NCBI GenBank assembly: GCA_031460455.1
Contig: JAVKTQ010000002.1
Location: forward strand, 1-64,000
DNA: 64,000 nt
Source: Sporomusaceae bacterium
GTDB taxonomy: Bacteria; Bacillota; Negativicutes; Sporomusales; UBA7701
Reading direction: 5' to 3'
How positions within the stretch are numbered: the stretch's first letter is position 1; every line of letters starts with the position of its first letter. The notes beneath the pieces are model-generated. The model searched no databases, was not told the DNA's origin, and worked only from the letters and a program-made list of their open reading frames with translations. Of this stretch, positions 39,988 through 48,743 are shown piece after piece. A program made the position numbers and the translations under genes.

Positions 39988-40429
39988 AATAAACAACGTG
40001 CGATCCGGCGGAACGCCGGTGCTGCCGGAACGCGAGGCGACCGGCCATCCGGAGAAGGTCGGCGGGCTGTTTACCGCCGATCTGTCGAAAGCCCAGGACT
40101 CGCTTTCCAAAGAGAAGATGAACGAGCTGCTGGATAAGATCACCGAGCAGGGACGGCGGCTGGGCGAGGTGCCGACCTACGCCGAGCTGAAGGCTTACCG
40201 GGAGCTTGTGCGCTCTTTTCTCGCCGAGGCGGTGGGGCAGGCTTACACGCTGCAGTCCCAGACAGGCTGGGACCGCCAGGGGCGCCAGAAGATGTACGCC
40301 GTTGTTAAGGAGATCGACCATCAGCTGGCCGAACTGACCGAGGAAGTCCGTCACGGGCAAGAGCGCCAGCTGCAGATCATGGGGCGCCTGGACGCCATCC
40401 GCGGCATGCTGGTCGATCTGTACAGCTGA
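39980..40429 (+). CDS. yaaR: YaaR family protein (DUF327)
   Basis: A 149-residue, mostly helical cytoplasmic protein of the YaaR family. LDKITEQGRRLGEVPTYAELKAYRELV is its characteristic core (split: LDKITEQGRRLGEVPT and YAELKAYRELVRSFL). Function is not established; the gene is consistently found between tmk and holB in Firmicutes. yaaQ, coding for the cyclic-di-AMP-binding PII-like protein that normally precedes yaaR, is missing here. Confidence 0.88.
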   Translation: MVKINNVRSGGTPVLPEREATGHPEKVGGLFTADLSKAQDSLSKEKMNELLDKITEQGRRLGEVPTYAELKAYRELVRSFLAEAVGQAYTLQSQTGWDRQGRQKMYAVVKEIDHQLAELTEEVRHGQERQLQIMGRLDAIRGMLVDLYS

Positions 40430-40430
40430 T

Positions 40431-41453
40431 ATGGTTACGCGCTGGGAAGATATCGCCGGTCACGGCGAGGTAACAGCGATGCTGCGCAATATGCTTTCCT
40501 CGGGCCGGATGCCCCATGCCCTGCTGTTCGTGGGGCCGGCCGGCATCGGCAAGATGCTGGTGGCCCGGACGCTTGCGGCTGCGATTCTCTGCGGAGCCGG
40601 GGCCGAGCCGTGCGGCGAATGCCCGTCCTGCCGGCTGGTGGCGCAGGGCGCCCATCCCGATCTTGTAGTGCTGGCAGCCGAAGGGGCGAGTCTGAAAATC
40701 GACCAGATCAGGGCGCTGCAACACGAGGCGGCGCTCGCGCCATATTACGGCGCCGGCCGGGTTTTCCTGATCGAGGAGGCGGAAAGGCTGACGGTCCAGG
40801 CGGCCAACAGCCTGCTGAAGATTCTTGAGGAACCGCCGGCCGGGTCGGTGTTCATCCTGACGGCTGCTTCCCAGCACGCCATGTTGCCGACCGTCGTTTC
40901 CCGCTGCCGGGTATTCACGTTCCGGCCGCTGGCGCCGGAGGCTCTCGCCCGCCTGCTGGCGGCGAGGGGGGCGGACGGGACGCGGGCGGCGACGGCAGCC
41001 CGCCTGTCCGGGGGCCGGGTCGGCGAAGCGCTGGTTTTGCTGGCCGAAGGGGGCCTGGCGCTCAGGGACGCCGCGCTGGCCGTCGTGGTCGGCCTGCCGA
41101 CCGGCGGGGCTTCGCTGGTATGGACGCAGGGTGCGGCGCTCGATAAACTGTCGGCGTCCGAGCTGACGGCATTTCTCCGCTACCTGAGCCAGGTGCTGCG
41201 CGATCTGCTTGTCATCGTCAGCGGCCGGGAGGAGCTGGCGCTCAACAGCGATGCGGCCGGCGAACTGCGCAGCGCCGCCGCCGACTGGGACGCCCCCCGC
41301 CTGGACGAGGCGCTTAGGGCGGTCCGGGATGCCGGGCGCGCGATAGAAGGAAACGCCAATACCCGCCTCACGCTTGAGGCGATGCTGATACATTTATTAG
41401 AAGCGGCAAGGGAGGGAACGCGATATGCAGACCGTCGTCGGAATACGGTTTAA
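40431..41453 (+). CDS. holB: DNA polymerase III subunit delta prime
   Basis: A 340-residue clamp-loader subunit. AAA+ fold with GPAGIGKM at the P-loop position (the usual Ser/Thr is Met, consistent with the non-hydrolysing role of delta prime), a zinc-binding set CGECPSC with a further Cys upstream, the FLIEEAERLTVQAANSLLKILEEPP helix (split here: FLIEEAERLT and AANSLLKILEEPP) and VSRCRVFTF with the SRC motif. The end overlaps ricT by 29 bases. Confidence 0.92.
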   Translation: MVTRWEDIAGHGEVTAMLRNMLSSGRMPHALLFVGPAGIGKMLVARTLAAAILCGAGAEPCGECPSCRLVAQGAHPDLVVLAAEGASLKIDQIRALQHEAALAPYYGAGRVFLIEEAERLTVQAANSLLKILEEPPAGSVFILTAASQHAMLPTVVSRCRVFTFRPLAPEALARLLAARGADGTRAATAARLSGGRVGEALVLLAEGGLALRDAALAVVVGLPTGGASLVWTQGAALDKLSASELTAFLRYLSQVLRDLLVIVSGREELALNSDAAGELRSAAADWDAPRLDEALRAVRDAGRAIEGNANTRLTLEAMLIHLLEAAREGTRYADRRRNTV

Positions 41454-42243
41454 GAAAGCTGGCAAGGTTTATTATTTTGACCCCGGACAGCTCAAGCTGG
41501 CGGAGAACGACCACGTGATCGTGGAGACTACGCGGGGGCTGGAGTTCGGCCGGGTGGTCATCGGCCCGCGCGAGGTGAAGGACGAGGATATCGTCGCTCC
41601 TCTGAAGCCGGTGCAGCGCAAGGCAACGCCCCAGGACGAGGCCAAGGTGCGCGACAACGAGGCTAAGGAGGCGGAAGCTTTCCGGGTCTGCCAGCAGAAG
41701 ATCCAGGCCCACAGTCTGCCAATGAACCTGGTGGATGTCGAGTACACATTCGATGTGAACAAGATCATTTTTTATTTCACCGCCGAGGGCCGGATCGATT
41801 TCCGCGAGCTTGTCAAGGATCTGGCGGCAGTGTTCCGTACACGCATCGAACTGCGGCAGATCGGGGTGCGGGACGAGGCGAAGATGGTGGGCGGCATCGG
41901 CTGCTGCGGGCGGCCGCTGTGCTGTTCGACTTTCCTCGGCGATTTCGAGCCGGTGTCGATCCGCATGGCCAAGGACCAAAACCTGTCCCTCAATCCGACG
42001 AAGATTTCCGGCATCTGCGGCCGACTGATGTGCTGCCTGAAGTACGAGAGCGACTGCTACGGCTCGTGCTGCAAGAAGACGGCCGCCCCGGCGACGGGTC
42101 GCGAGGTGATGACGGTGGAGGGCGAAGGCAGGATCGTTGCCGTGAACGGCGCGAAGCGGACTGCGTCCGTCAGGTTGAAGGACGGCAAGATGCTGGATAT
42201 TCCCTGGGAAGAGGTCGTGGAAAAAGAGGAAAATGGCAAATGA
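41425..42243 (+). CDS. ricT: RicT (YaaT), PSP1-domain regulator of RNA maturation and sporulation
   Basis: A 272-residue PSP1-domain protein. The cysteine-rich block GIGCCGRPLCCSTFL and GICGRLMCCLKYE provides ligands for the [4Fe-4S] clusters of the B. subtilis RicAFT (Y) complex, which redirects RNase Y and influences sporulation, competence and biofilm formation. PSP1 spans about residues 60-145. The expected next gene in Bacillus, yabA, is absent; trmN6 overlaps the end by 11 bases instead. Confidence 0.93.
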   Translation: MQTVVGIRFKKAGKVYYFDPGQLKLAENDHVIVETTRGLEFGRVVIGPREVKDEDIVAPLKPVQRKATPQDEAKVRDNEAKEAEAFRVCQQKIQAHSLPMNLVDVEYTFDVNKIIFYFTAEGRIDFRELVKDLAAVFRTRIELRQIGVRDEAKMVGGIGCCGRPLCCSTFLGDFEPVSIRMAKDQNLSLNPTKISGICGRLMCCLKYESDCYGSCCKKTAAPATGREVMTVEGEGRIVAVNGAKRTASVRLKDGKMLDIPWEEVVEKEENGK

Positions 42244-42982
42244 GCTTTTGCGTCCGGGCGAACGCCTGGACGATTTGCTAATCGGGGAGCTCAAGATCAT
42301 CCAGCAGGCCGGCCAGTTCCGCTTTTCCCTCGACGCGGTGCTGTTGGCCCACTTTGCGACGGTGAAGCGGGGCGCGGCCGCGGTCGACCTGGGCGCGGGC
42401 ACGGGAGTGCTGGGGTTGCTGCTGGCCGCGCGGGGCGCTAAGCGGGTGACGGGGGTGGAAATAAACCCCGATATGGTGGATATGGCCAACCGCAGCATTG
42501 CTGTCAACAGCCTGGGAGATCGTCTGGCGGTGGTGTGGGCCGATGTGCGGGCGATACCGGGCGGCTCCCTCCTGGAGGGGCGGAGCTGCGATTTGGTGGT
42601 CGCCAATCCCCCCTACCGGCCGCTGGGCGGCGGAGAGGTCAATCCCCGGGAGGAGCTGGCGTTGGCCCGCCACGAGATCGCCGGCGGGCTGGACGATTTT
42701 GCCAAGGCAGCAGCATTTCTTCTGAAGGAAAAAGGCCGCATGGCGATGGTGCACCTGCCGGAGCGGCTCGCCGATGTCGTCGGCGCGCTGCGGGGGGCGG
42801 GCGTCGAGCCAAAAAGGCTGAGGCTGGTGCACCCGGCTCCCGGCAAGGCGGCCAAGCTGCTACTGGCCGAAGGGGTGCGCGGCGCGCGGCCGGGCCTGAC
42901 GGTGGAGCCGCCGCTTTATATTTACGGCGAAGACGGCCGCTACAGCGGGGAGATAATGGCTTATTACCGGGCGGGTGAATAG
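42233..42982 (+). CDS. trmN6: tRNA1(Val) A37 N6-methyltransferase family protein (YabB/TrmN6)
   Basis: A 249-residue SAM-dependent methyltransferase. SAM motif VDLGAGTGVLGLLLAARGA (motif I) and VEINPDMV, with catalytic motif IV as VVANPPYRP, the NPPY signature of N6-adenine methylases. The N-terminal LNxxQxx-like entry is LDDLLIGELKIIQQAGQFRF. It corresponds to B. subtilis YabB. The tRNA target is assigned by family only. Confidence 0.88.
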   Translation: MANELLRPGERLDDLLIGELKIIQQAGQFRFSLDAVLLAHFATVKRGAAAVDLGAGTGVLGLLLAARGAKRVTGVEINPDMVDMANRSIAVNSLGDRLAVVWADVRAIPGGSLLEGRSCDLVVANPPYRPLGGGEVNPREELALARHEIAGGLDDFAKAAAFLLKEKGRMAMVHLPERLADVVGALRGAGVEPKRLRLVHPAPGKAAKLLLAEGVRGARPGLTVEPPLYIYGEDGRYSGEIMAYYRAGE

Positions 42983-42983
42983 C

Positions 42984-43832
42984 ATGGAGAAGAAAACCGG
43001 CACACTATACCTGTGCGCGACGCCGATCGGCAACCTGGAGGATATGACGTTCAGGGGCGTGAGGGTGCTGAAAGAGGCGGCCGTCATCGCCGCCGAGGAT
43101 ACCCGGCATACGCGGAAGCTGCTCAGCCATTTCGACATCCACACGCCGCTCGTCAGCTACCACGAGCACAACAAGGCGGCCCGCGGACCGGAACTGGTAG
43201 CCCGGCTGCTGGCCGGCGAGGATGTCGCAGTGGTCAGCGACGCAGGGCTGCCGGGGATTTCCGATCCGGGCGCCGATCTTGTGAGGCTGGCGCTGGCGGC
43301 GGGGGCGGCGGTGACGCCCGTGCCGGGGGCGAACGCGGCTCTTGCGGCGCTGGTGGCCTCCGGCCTCGATACTGGCATGTTCCTGTTTGTCGGTTTCCTG
43401 CCGAGGGTGGCCAAAAGGCGGCGCGAGCTTGTTGCTTCGCTGGCGGAGTTGCCGTATACCCTGATTTTCTACGAGTCGCCCCACCGGCTGGCGGTCACGC
43501 TGGCCGAACTGGCGGCGGCGTTCGGCGAGCGCCCGGCAGTTGTGGGCAGGGAGCTGACCAAAAAATTCGAGGAATTCGCCCGCGGGTCGTTGTCGGAGAT
43601 CGGCAGCCGTTTTGCCGCGCAGGCGCCCCGCGGCGAGATTACGCTGGTGGTGGCGGGAGGCACGGGGAAGGCTGCGACGGCGCCGGCCGCGGCTCAGGAG
43701 GAGCCGGCGGCGGCGGTGGCGAAGCTGGTGGCCGCGGGGACTGCCAAGAAGGAGGCCATCAGGCGGGTGGCGACGGAACGTGGTTTGCCTCGCCGCGAGG
43801 TCTACCAGGCGGTCGTGGCGGCGGAGAAATAG
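42984..43832 (+). CDS. rsmI: 16S rRNA (cytidine-1402-2'-O)-methyltransferase RsmI
   Basis: A 282-residue tetrapyrrole-methylase-fold enzyme. Seen: LYLCATPIGNLEDMTFRG, the AAEDTRHTRKLL motif, VVSDAGLPGISDPG and VPGANAALAALVASGL. It methylates the ribose of C1402 in the ribosomal P site. ATG 42984 is preferred with GGGTGAATAGC upstream; an in-frame GTG lies at 42975. yazA, usually between yabB and rsmI in Bacillus, is absent. Confidence 0.94.
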   Translation: MEKKTGTLYLCATPIGNLEDMTFRGVRVLKEAAVIAAEDTRHTRKLLSHFDIHTPLVSYHEHNKAARGPELVARLLAGEDVAVVSDAGLPGISDPGADLVRLALAAGAAVTPVPGANAALAALVASGLDTGMFLFVGFLPRVAKRRRELVASLAELPYTLIFYESPHRLAVTLAELAAAFGERPAVVGRELTKKFEEFARGSLSEIGSRFAAQAPRGEITLVVAGGTGKAATAPAAAQEEPAAAVAKLVAAGTAKKEAIRRVATERGLPRREVYQAVVAAEK

Positions 43833-43860
43833 GCCGCCGCCGTTTTCGACGGAAAAACAA

Positions 43861-43889
43861 AAAAAAGAGGCCTTTTCAGCCTCTTTTTC
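43861..43889. terminator. Bidirectional terminator between rsmI and abrB
   Basis: AAAAAAGAGGC-CTTTTCA-GCCTCTTTTT with A and T tracts on either side, serving both convergent genes. Confidence 0.88.
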
Positions 43890-43904
43890 GCCAAACTCGG
43901 TATT

Positions 43905-44153
43905 TTAGACAGCCTTTTGTCCCATGGTGGCCATGCACTCTTTGCAGACGTTTTTGCCGCGGAAGTTGGTGATTTCGTCCGCATTACCGCAAAAAACGCA
44001 AGCAGGCTCGTATTTGCGGAGGATGATGCGGTCGTTGTCGACGTAGATTTCCAGCGCATCTTTCTCTTCGATATCAAGGGTCCGGCGGAGTTCGATGGGG
44101 ATTACGACTCTTCCAAGTTCGTCCACTTTGCGTACGATGCCAGTTGATTTCAT
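43905..44153 (-). CDS. abrB: AbrB family transition-state regulator
   Basis: An 82-residue DNA-binding protein. The N-terminal swapped-hairpin domain reads MKSTGIVRKVDELGRVVIPI and ELRRTLDIEEKDALEIYV, nearly identical in style to B. subtilis AbrB and SpoVT. Unlike Bacillus AbrB the C-terminal half is a probable zinc ribbon, CVFCGN and CKECM (two CxxC pairs). AbrB represses post-exponential genes before sporulation. ATG 44153 has AAGGAGAACTGAAC upstream. It is in the conserved rsmI-abrB-metG position and divergent from metG. Confidence 0.93.
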   Translation of the reverse strand: MKSTGIVRKVDELGRVVIPIELRRTLDIEEKDALEIYVDNDRIILRKYEPACVFCGNADEITNFRGKNVCKECMATMGQKAV

Positions 44154-44204
44154 GTTCAGTTCTCCTTTCCTTTCAACACAATTCGACAAGAAATGTCTAC
44201 CTAA

Positions 44205-44233
44205 ATAATACCAGAAATTACAATGCTTGTCAA
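44205..44233 (-). promoter_or_regulatory. abrB promoter
   Basis: Minus strand TTGACA (44228-44233), 17-base spacer, TATTAT (44205-44210). Confidence 0.8.
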
Positions 44234-44298
44234 CCCCTTGTTTTGACAATAAAACACATTTTTTCCAACAAATGATCATTTTTGTCGAAAGCTATTAT

Positions 44299-44327
44299 TT
44301 GACATTGCTGGTCAATTTATCTATAAT
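44299..44327 (+). promoter_or_regulatory. metG promoter
   Basis: TTGACA (44299-44304), 17-base spacer, TATAAT (44322-44327). The leader of about 60 bases is too short for a T-box and none is seen. Confidence 0.85.
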
Positions 44328-44393
44328 TGTTGAGAATACAAGCTTTCTCGCCCCTAAAGGCGCCAGAAAAATTTGTCGATAAGGAGTGCTAAT

Positions 44394-46313
44394 ATGTCCA
44401 AAAAAAATTTCTATATCACTACGCCGATCTATTATCCGAGCGATAAGCTGCATATCGGCCACGCTTACTGCACGACGGTGGCCGACGCGCTCGCTCGCTA
44501 CAAACGGCTGGCCGGCTACGATGTTTTTTTTCTGACCGGGTCGGATGAACACGGGCAGAAGATTCAGCGCAAGGCCCAGGAGAATGGCGTTTCGCCGCAG
44601 GAGTATGTCGACAAGATCGTTGCGTCTTTTCGCCATTTATGGGAGAAGATGTCGATCTCCTATGACGATTTTATCCGTACCAGCGAAGCGCGCCATCACG
44701 AGGTCGTTCAGACGATTTTCCAGAAGATTTTCGACCAGGGCGATATCTACAAGGCGTCTTACGAAGGTTGGTACTGCACCCCCTGCGAGACTTTCTGGCT
44801 GGAGCGCCAACTCAGCGAGGGCAACTGCCCCGATTGCGGCCGGCCGGTGGAGTTGCTCAAGGAGGAGAGCTATTTTTTCCGGATGTCGAAATACCAGGAA
44901 CGGCTGCTGGCTTACATAGAGGCTAACCCCGATTTCATCCAGCCGACGTCGCGCCGCAACGAGATGATCAATTTTATCAAGGGCGGCCTCGAGGATCTGT
45001 GCGTGTCCCGCACTACCTTCGATTGGGGCATCCCGGTGCCGTTCGACACCAAGCATGTGGTTTATGTATGGTTCGACGCCCTTACGAATTATATCACCGC
45101 TGCCGGATATCTGCAAGACCGTGGTAAATTTGCCAAGTATTGGCCGGCCGATATCCACCTCGTGGGCAAGGAGATCGTGCGCTTCCACGCGATCATCTGG
45201 CCGGTTATCCTGATGGCGCTGGGGGTCGAGCTGCCGAAGATGGTGTACGGCCACGGCTGGCTGGTGATGGAAGGGGACAAGATGTCGAAGTCCAAAGGCA
45301 ACGTCATCGACCCGCTGGTGCTGATCGACGAGTTCGGCGCCGACGCTATCCGCTATTTTCTGCTGCGGGAGATAATGCTCGGCAGCGACGGCAACTTCTC
45401 GCGCACAGCCCTCATCAACCGCATCAACGCCGATCTGGCCAACGACCTCGGCAATCTGCTCCACCGCACGGTCAACATGGTGGGCCGCTTCAGCGGCGGC
45501 GTGGTGTTGGCCCCCGAGGCTCGGGAGGCGGTGGACGAGGAACTGGTGAGGCTGGCGCAGGATACGGCGGCCGAGTACGAGCGGGCGATGGAGCGGCTGG
45601 AGGTCAATGCTGCGATTAAGGCGGTGTGGGCGCTTATCGGCCGCGCCAACAAGTATATCGACGAAACCGGCCCATGGGCGCTTGCCAAGGATCCGGCCAA
45701 GAAGGGCCGCCTGAACACGGTGCTTTATAACTTATCCGAGGTGCTGAGGATCGTGGCTATCCTGATTTCGCCTTTTATGCCCGGTACGACGCCGCGCATC
45801 TGGCGGCAACTCGGACTGGCCGGCGACCCTGCTGCGGCGAGCCTGAACGACGCCCAGCGCTGGGGATTGCTGCCGGCGGGCACGAAGATGACGGCGCCGG
45901 AGGCGCTTTTCCCGCGCATCGAGGAGAAGGAGGAGGCGGAGAGCGAGGCTCAGCCGCCGGCCGCGCCGGTGAAGCCCGCCCTGCCGCTTCTGCCGGAGGT
46001 AAGTATCGAGGAGTTTGCGAAGATGGATCTCCGTACCGCCAGGGTGCTGGCGGCCGAGAAGGTCGAGAAGGCCGATAAGCTGCTGAAGCTGACGGTCGAC
46101 CTCGGCGGCGAGGAGCGGACGATCATCTCCGGCATTTCCCAGCATTATGCGCCTGGCGACCTCGTGGGCAAGGATGTGGTGATGATCGTCAACCTGAAGC
46201 CGGCCAAGATCCGCGGCATCGAATCGCGGGGGATGGTGCTGGCGGCGGTGAACGGCGATAAGCTGGCGCTGGTGACGGCGCCCGGGATGGAACCCGGCAG
46301 CAAGGTTAGGTAG
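44394..46313 (+). CDS. metG: Methionyl-tRNA synthetase with C-terminal tRNA-binding domain
   Basis: A 639-residue class I synthetase. The HIGH motif occurs in KLHIGHAYC and the KMSKS motif in GDKMSKSKGN. The zinc knuckle has CTPCETFW and CPDCGRP, so the one-knuckle, two-CxxC form. The C-terminal EMAP/Trbp111 domain (about 530-639) begins ISIEEFAKMDLRTARVL (read as VSIEEFAKMDLR) and has GISQHYAPGDLVGK. AAGGAGTGCTAAT precedes ATG 44394. An intergenic palindromic repeat follows 12 bases after the stop. Confidence 0.96.
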   Translation: MSKKNFYITTPIYYPSDKLHIGHAYCTTVADALARYKRLAGYDVFFLTGSDEHGQKIQRKAQENGVSPQEYVDKIVASFRHLWEKMSISYDDFIRTSEARHHEVVQTIFQKIFDQGDIYKASYEGWYCTPCETFWLERQLSEGNCPDCGRPVELLKEESYFFRMSKYQERLLAYIEANPDFIQPTSRRNEMINFIKGGLEDLCVSRTTFDWGIPVPFDTKHVVYVWFDALTNYITAAGYLQDRGKFAKYWPADIHLVGKEIVRFHAIIWPVILMALGVELPKMVYGHGWLVMEGDKMSKSKGNVIDPLVLIDEFGADAIRYFLLREIMLGSDGNFSRTALINRINADLANDLGNLLHRTVNMVGRFSGGVVLAPEAREAVDEELVRLAQDTAAEYERAMERLEVNAAIKAVWALIGRANKYIDETGPWALAKDPAKKGRLNTVLYNLSEVLRIVAILISPFMPGTTPRIWRQLGLAGDPAAASLNDAQRWGLLPAGTKMTAPEALFPRIEEKEEAESEAQPPAAPVKPALPLLPEVSIEEFAKMDLRTARVLAAEKVEKADKLLKLTVDLGGEERTIISGISQHYAPGDLVGKDVVMIVNLKPAKIRGIESRGMVLAAVNGDKLALVTAPGMEPGSKVR

Positions 46314-46325
46314 CATATAAGTGGG

Positions 46326-46446
46326 AGGCTGTCCATAACGCCCAGCTGCTTCGTTGCTCCTCGGCTGCCATCCTCAGCGTACGTTCGTGTACGCTTCCGG
46401 TGTCAGCCTCCGGTGCGCCTTGCATCTGGGACGTTCTGAACAGCCT
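46326..46446. repeat. Palindromic intergenic element, copy 1
   Basis: 121 bases between metG and tatD, bounded by perfect inverted ends AGGCTGT/ACAGCCT. It shares GTTGCTCCTC and CCGGTGCGCCTTGCATCTGG with copy 2 and, inverted, CAGATGCAAGGCG with copy 3. The interior contains GCGTACGTTCGTGTACGC. It ends 12 bases before the tatD ribosome-binding site. Confidence 0.85.
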
Positions 46447-46468
46447 CCGGCATTTCATGGAGGTTTTT

Positions 46469-47233
46469 ATGCTATTCGATTCTCATGCCCATTTGGACGA
46501 TAAGAGGTTTAACGACGACCGCGACGAGGTGGTTGCAAGGGCGGCGGACGGCGGCCTTGTCGGGATATTGAACGCCGGCGCGGATATGTTCTCGTCGGCG
46601 CGCGCGGTGGAGCTGGCGGCAAAGCACGCTATCGTCTGGGCGGCGGTGGGCATTCACCCCCATGACGCCAAGGAAGCCCGCGAGGAGGATTACGGCAAGC
46701 TGGCGCAGTGGTGCGCCCTGCCCAAGGTGGTGGCGGTGGGCGAGATCGGCCTCGATTACCACTACGATTTTTCGCCTCGCGAGGTGCAGCGGGCGGTATT
46801 CATCCGTCAGCTCGACCTGGCCCGCCAGGTGAATAAACCGATAATAATCCACGACCGCGAGGCTCACGCCGATGTGCTGGCGACCGTAAAACGGGAAGGC
46901 AAGGGGCTTGCCGGGGTGTTCCACTGCTTTTCTGGCAGCGTGGAGATGGCCCGCGAGGTGCTGAAGCTGGGGTTCTACGTCTCGGTGGCCGGACCGGTGA
47001 CGTTCGCCAACGCCCACAAGCTGCACGAGGTGGTGAGGGCGGTGCCGCTGGATCGCCTGCTGGTCGAGACGGATTGCCCGTATCTGACGCCCGAGCCGTT
47101 CCGGGGCCGGCGCAACGAGCCGGCTCATGTACGCTATGTTGCCGAGAAGGTGGCCGGGCTGCTGGGTATGGAGGCGGAGGCTCTGGCGGCGGCGACGACG
47201 GAGAATACCAAGCGGTTGTTCGGGATTGCGTAA
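46469..47233 (+). CDS. tatD: TatD family deoxyribonuclease (YabD)
   Basis: A 254-residue TIM-barrel metal-dependent hydrolase. Ligands: HAH near the N-terminus in DSHAHLD, Glu in VAVGEIGLDYH, His in IIIHDREAH, His in VFHCFSGS and Asp in LVETDCPYLTP. TatD proteins have 3'-5' exonuclease activity. ATG 46469 with GGAGG eight bases earlier; the frame is open into the upstream repeat but that part is not coding. Position after metG matches B. subtilis yabD. Confidence 0.94.
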   Translation: MLFDSHAHLDDKRFNDDRDEVVARAADGGLVGILNAGADMFSSARAVELAAKHAIVWAAVGIHPHDAKEAREEDYGKLAQWCALPKVVAVGEIGLDYHYDFSPREVQRAVFIRQLDLARQVNKPIIIHDREAHADVLATVKREGKGLAGVFHCFSGSVEMAREVLKLGFYVSVAGPVTFANAHKLHEVVRAVPLDRLLVETDCPYLTPEPFRGRRNEPAHVRYVAEKVAGLLGMEAEALAAATTENTKRLFGIA

Positions 47234-47260
47234 AAAAAGTTGCCTACGGGCAGCTTTTTT
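47234..47260 (+). terminator. Rho-independent terminator after tatD
   Basis: AAAAAGTTGCC-TACG-GGCAGCTTTTTT immediately after the stop codon. Confidence 0.8.
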
Positions 47261-47400
47261 AATTTGAACGGAGAAGATGTCTTTGAGGGTGCGGAGGTCG
47301 AAGATGTGTGTGCGGATTCTGCTTAAAGGCGGCGGCAGGATAGAGGGCGCCGACAGGGAATAATATTATCACATGTTGTTGCACGGGGGAGGACACGACG

Positions 47401-48603
47401 GTGATCAAGAAGGAACTGCTGGAGTTTTTGTACGAGAGCGCTCATATCCAGCGCTGGAATGACCATATGCGCCCCAAAGGCGGGTTCACCGAACTCGATA
47501 AGCAGGCCCATAAGATGATTATCGCTTATGTCCTCGCGAAGCACGAGATCGAGGATCGCAAGGCGCCGGTGAGCTGGCGGCGGCTGATCGAGGGGGGCAT
47601 GTTCGAGTTTTTGCACCGCGTGAGGGTGACGGATATTAAGCCGCCGGTATTCCATGAGCTGATGGCCAGGCACGGCGCTGAGCTGAACCGCTGGGTGCTG
47701 GACAAGCTGCAGGACAAGGTCGATTCGCTGGCCGGGGATTTCGCCGCCAATTTCAGCCGCTACCTATCCGAGCCTGGATACGCGGCGACGGAGAAGAAGA
47801 TTCTCAGGGCGGCCCATTATCTGGCGACCGACTGGGAGTTCCAGATGATCTATCAGCTGAATTCCCATCTCTACGGGGTGGAGGAGACCAAGACGCGGAT
47901 CGCCAACGAACTGGAGGAGCACTTCGATCTGGTTGGGGTGCAGAAGATCGGTCTGGGCCGCAAGACGCGCCATTTCATCGATCTGGTGGGCCAGCTTCGC
48001 TTCCAGCAGCGCTGGGCGCAGTCGCCGCGGGTGCCGGAGACATCGGTGATGGGCCATATGCTGATCGTGGCCATGCTGGCGTATTTCTGCTCACTGGAGG
48101 TAGGGGCTTGTGAGGCGCGCCTGGTCAACAACTATTTCGCCGGCCTTTTCCACGACTTGCCGGAGGTGTTGACCCGCGATATTATTTCGCCGGTGAAAAG
48201 CTCGGTGACCGGGCTGGACGAGCTTATAAAGGAGATCGAAACGCGGCAGGTGGCTCAGAAGCTTTTCCCGCTGTTGCCGGACGGTTGGCACCAGGAAATC
48301 AGGTATTACATGGAGGATGAATTCGACAACAAGGTCATGGTGGACGGCAGGGTGGAGAAAGTGGCGGGCCGGGATATCGGCACCAGTTACAACGAAGACC
48401 GGTTCTCGCCGATCGACGGGGAGATGATCAAAGCCTGCGATCACTTAGCGGCCTATATCGAGGCGTCGTTGTCGATTGCCCACGGTATCACGTCGCGGCC
48501 TCTCCGGGACGGCGTCCAGGCTCTTTATGCGCGATATGAAAACCGCCGCGAGGTGGCGGGGGTCGATTTTGGTCGGATGTTCGACTGTTTCCGCAATCCT
48601 TAG
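47401..48603 (+). CDS. HD-domain phosphohydrolase-like protein
   Basis: 400 residues. The central part has the HD signature: His in SVMGHMLIVAMLAYF and the HD pair in NNYFAGLFHDLPEVLTRDII, fitting the YfbR/HD_3 group of nucleotide phosphohydrolases; a later acidic region KACDHLAAYIEAS fits the last metal ligand. The N-terminal 190 residues are helical and unassigned, so the protein is about twice the length of simple YfbR enzymes. Start is GTG 47401 after GGGGGAGGACACGAC. It interrupts the usual tatD-yabE order. Substrate unknown. Confidence 0.75.
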   Translation: MIKKELLEFLYESAHIQRWNDHMRPKGGFTELDKQAHKMIIAYVLAKHEIEDRKAPVSWRRLIEGGMFEFLHRVRVTDIKPPVFHELMARHGAELNRWVLDKLQDKVDSLAGDFAANFSRYLSEPGYAATEKKILRAAHYLATDWEFQMIYQLNSHLYGVEETKTRIANELEEHFDLVGVQKIGLGRKTRHFIDLVGQLRFQQRWAQSPRVPETSVMGHMLIVAMLAYFCSLEVGACEARLVNNYFAGLFHDLPEVLTRDIISPVKSSVTGLDELIKEIETRQVAQKLFPLLPDGWHQEIRYYMEDEFDNKVMVDGRVEKVAGRDIGTSYNEDRFSPIDGEMIKACDHLAAYIEASLSIAHGITSRPLRDGVQALYARYENRREVAGVDFGRMFDCFRNP

Positions 48604-48743
48604 GGGGAGAGGCGCTCCGAAGGAGAATAACTTGAAGGGAGGAGAAGGCTGCGGGTTCTGAGAATTATTTACGACTGTCGGTAGATTAGAAGCTGGTTAA
48701 CCGGGTTTGTTTTGTTTGATAATATTTGTGGGGGGAATCTCAA

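Noticed and set aside
44328-44393. T-box leader before metG
   Set aside because: The leader is about 60 bases, too short, and has no T-box sequence or antiterminator.
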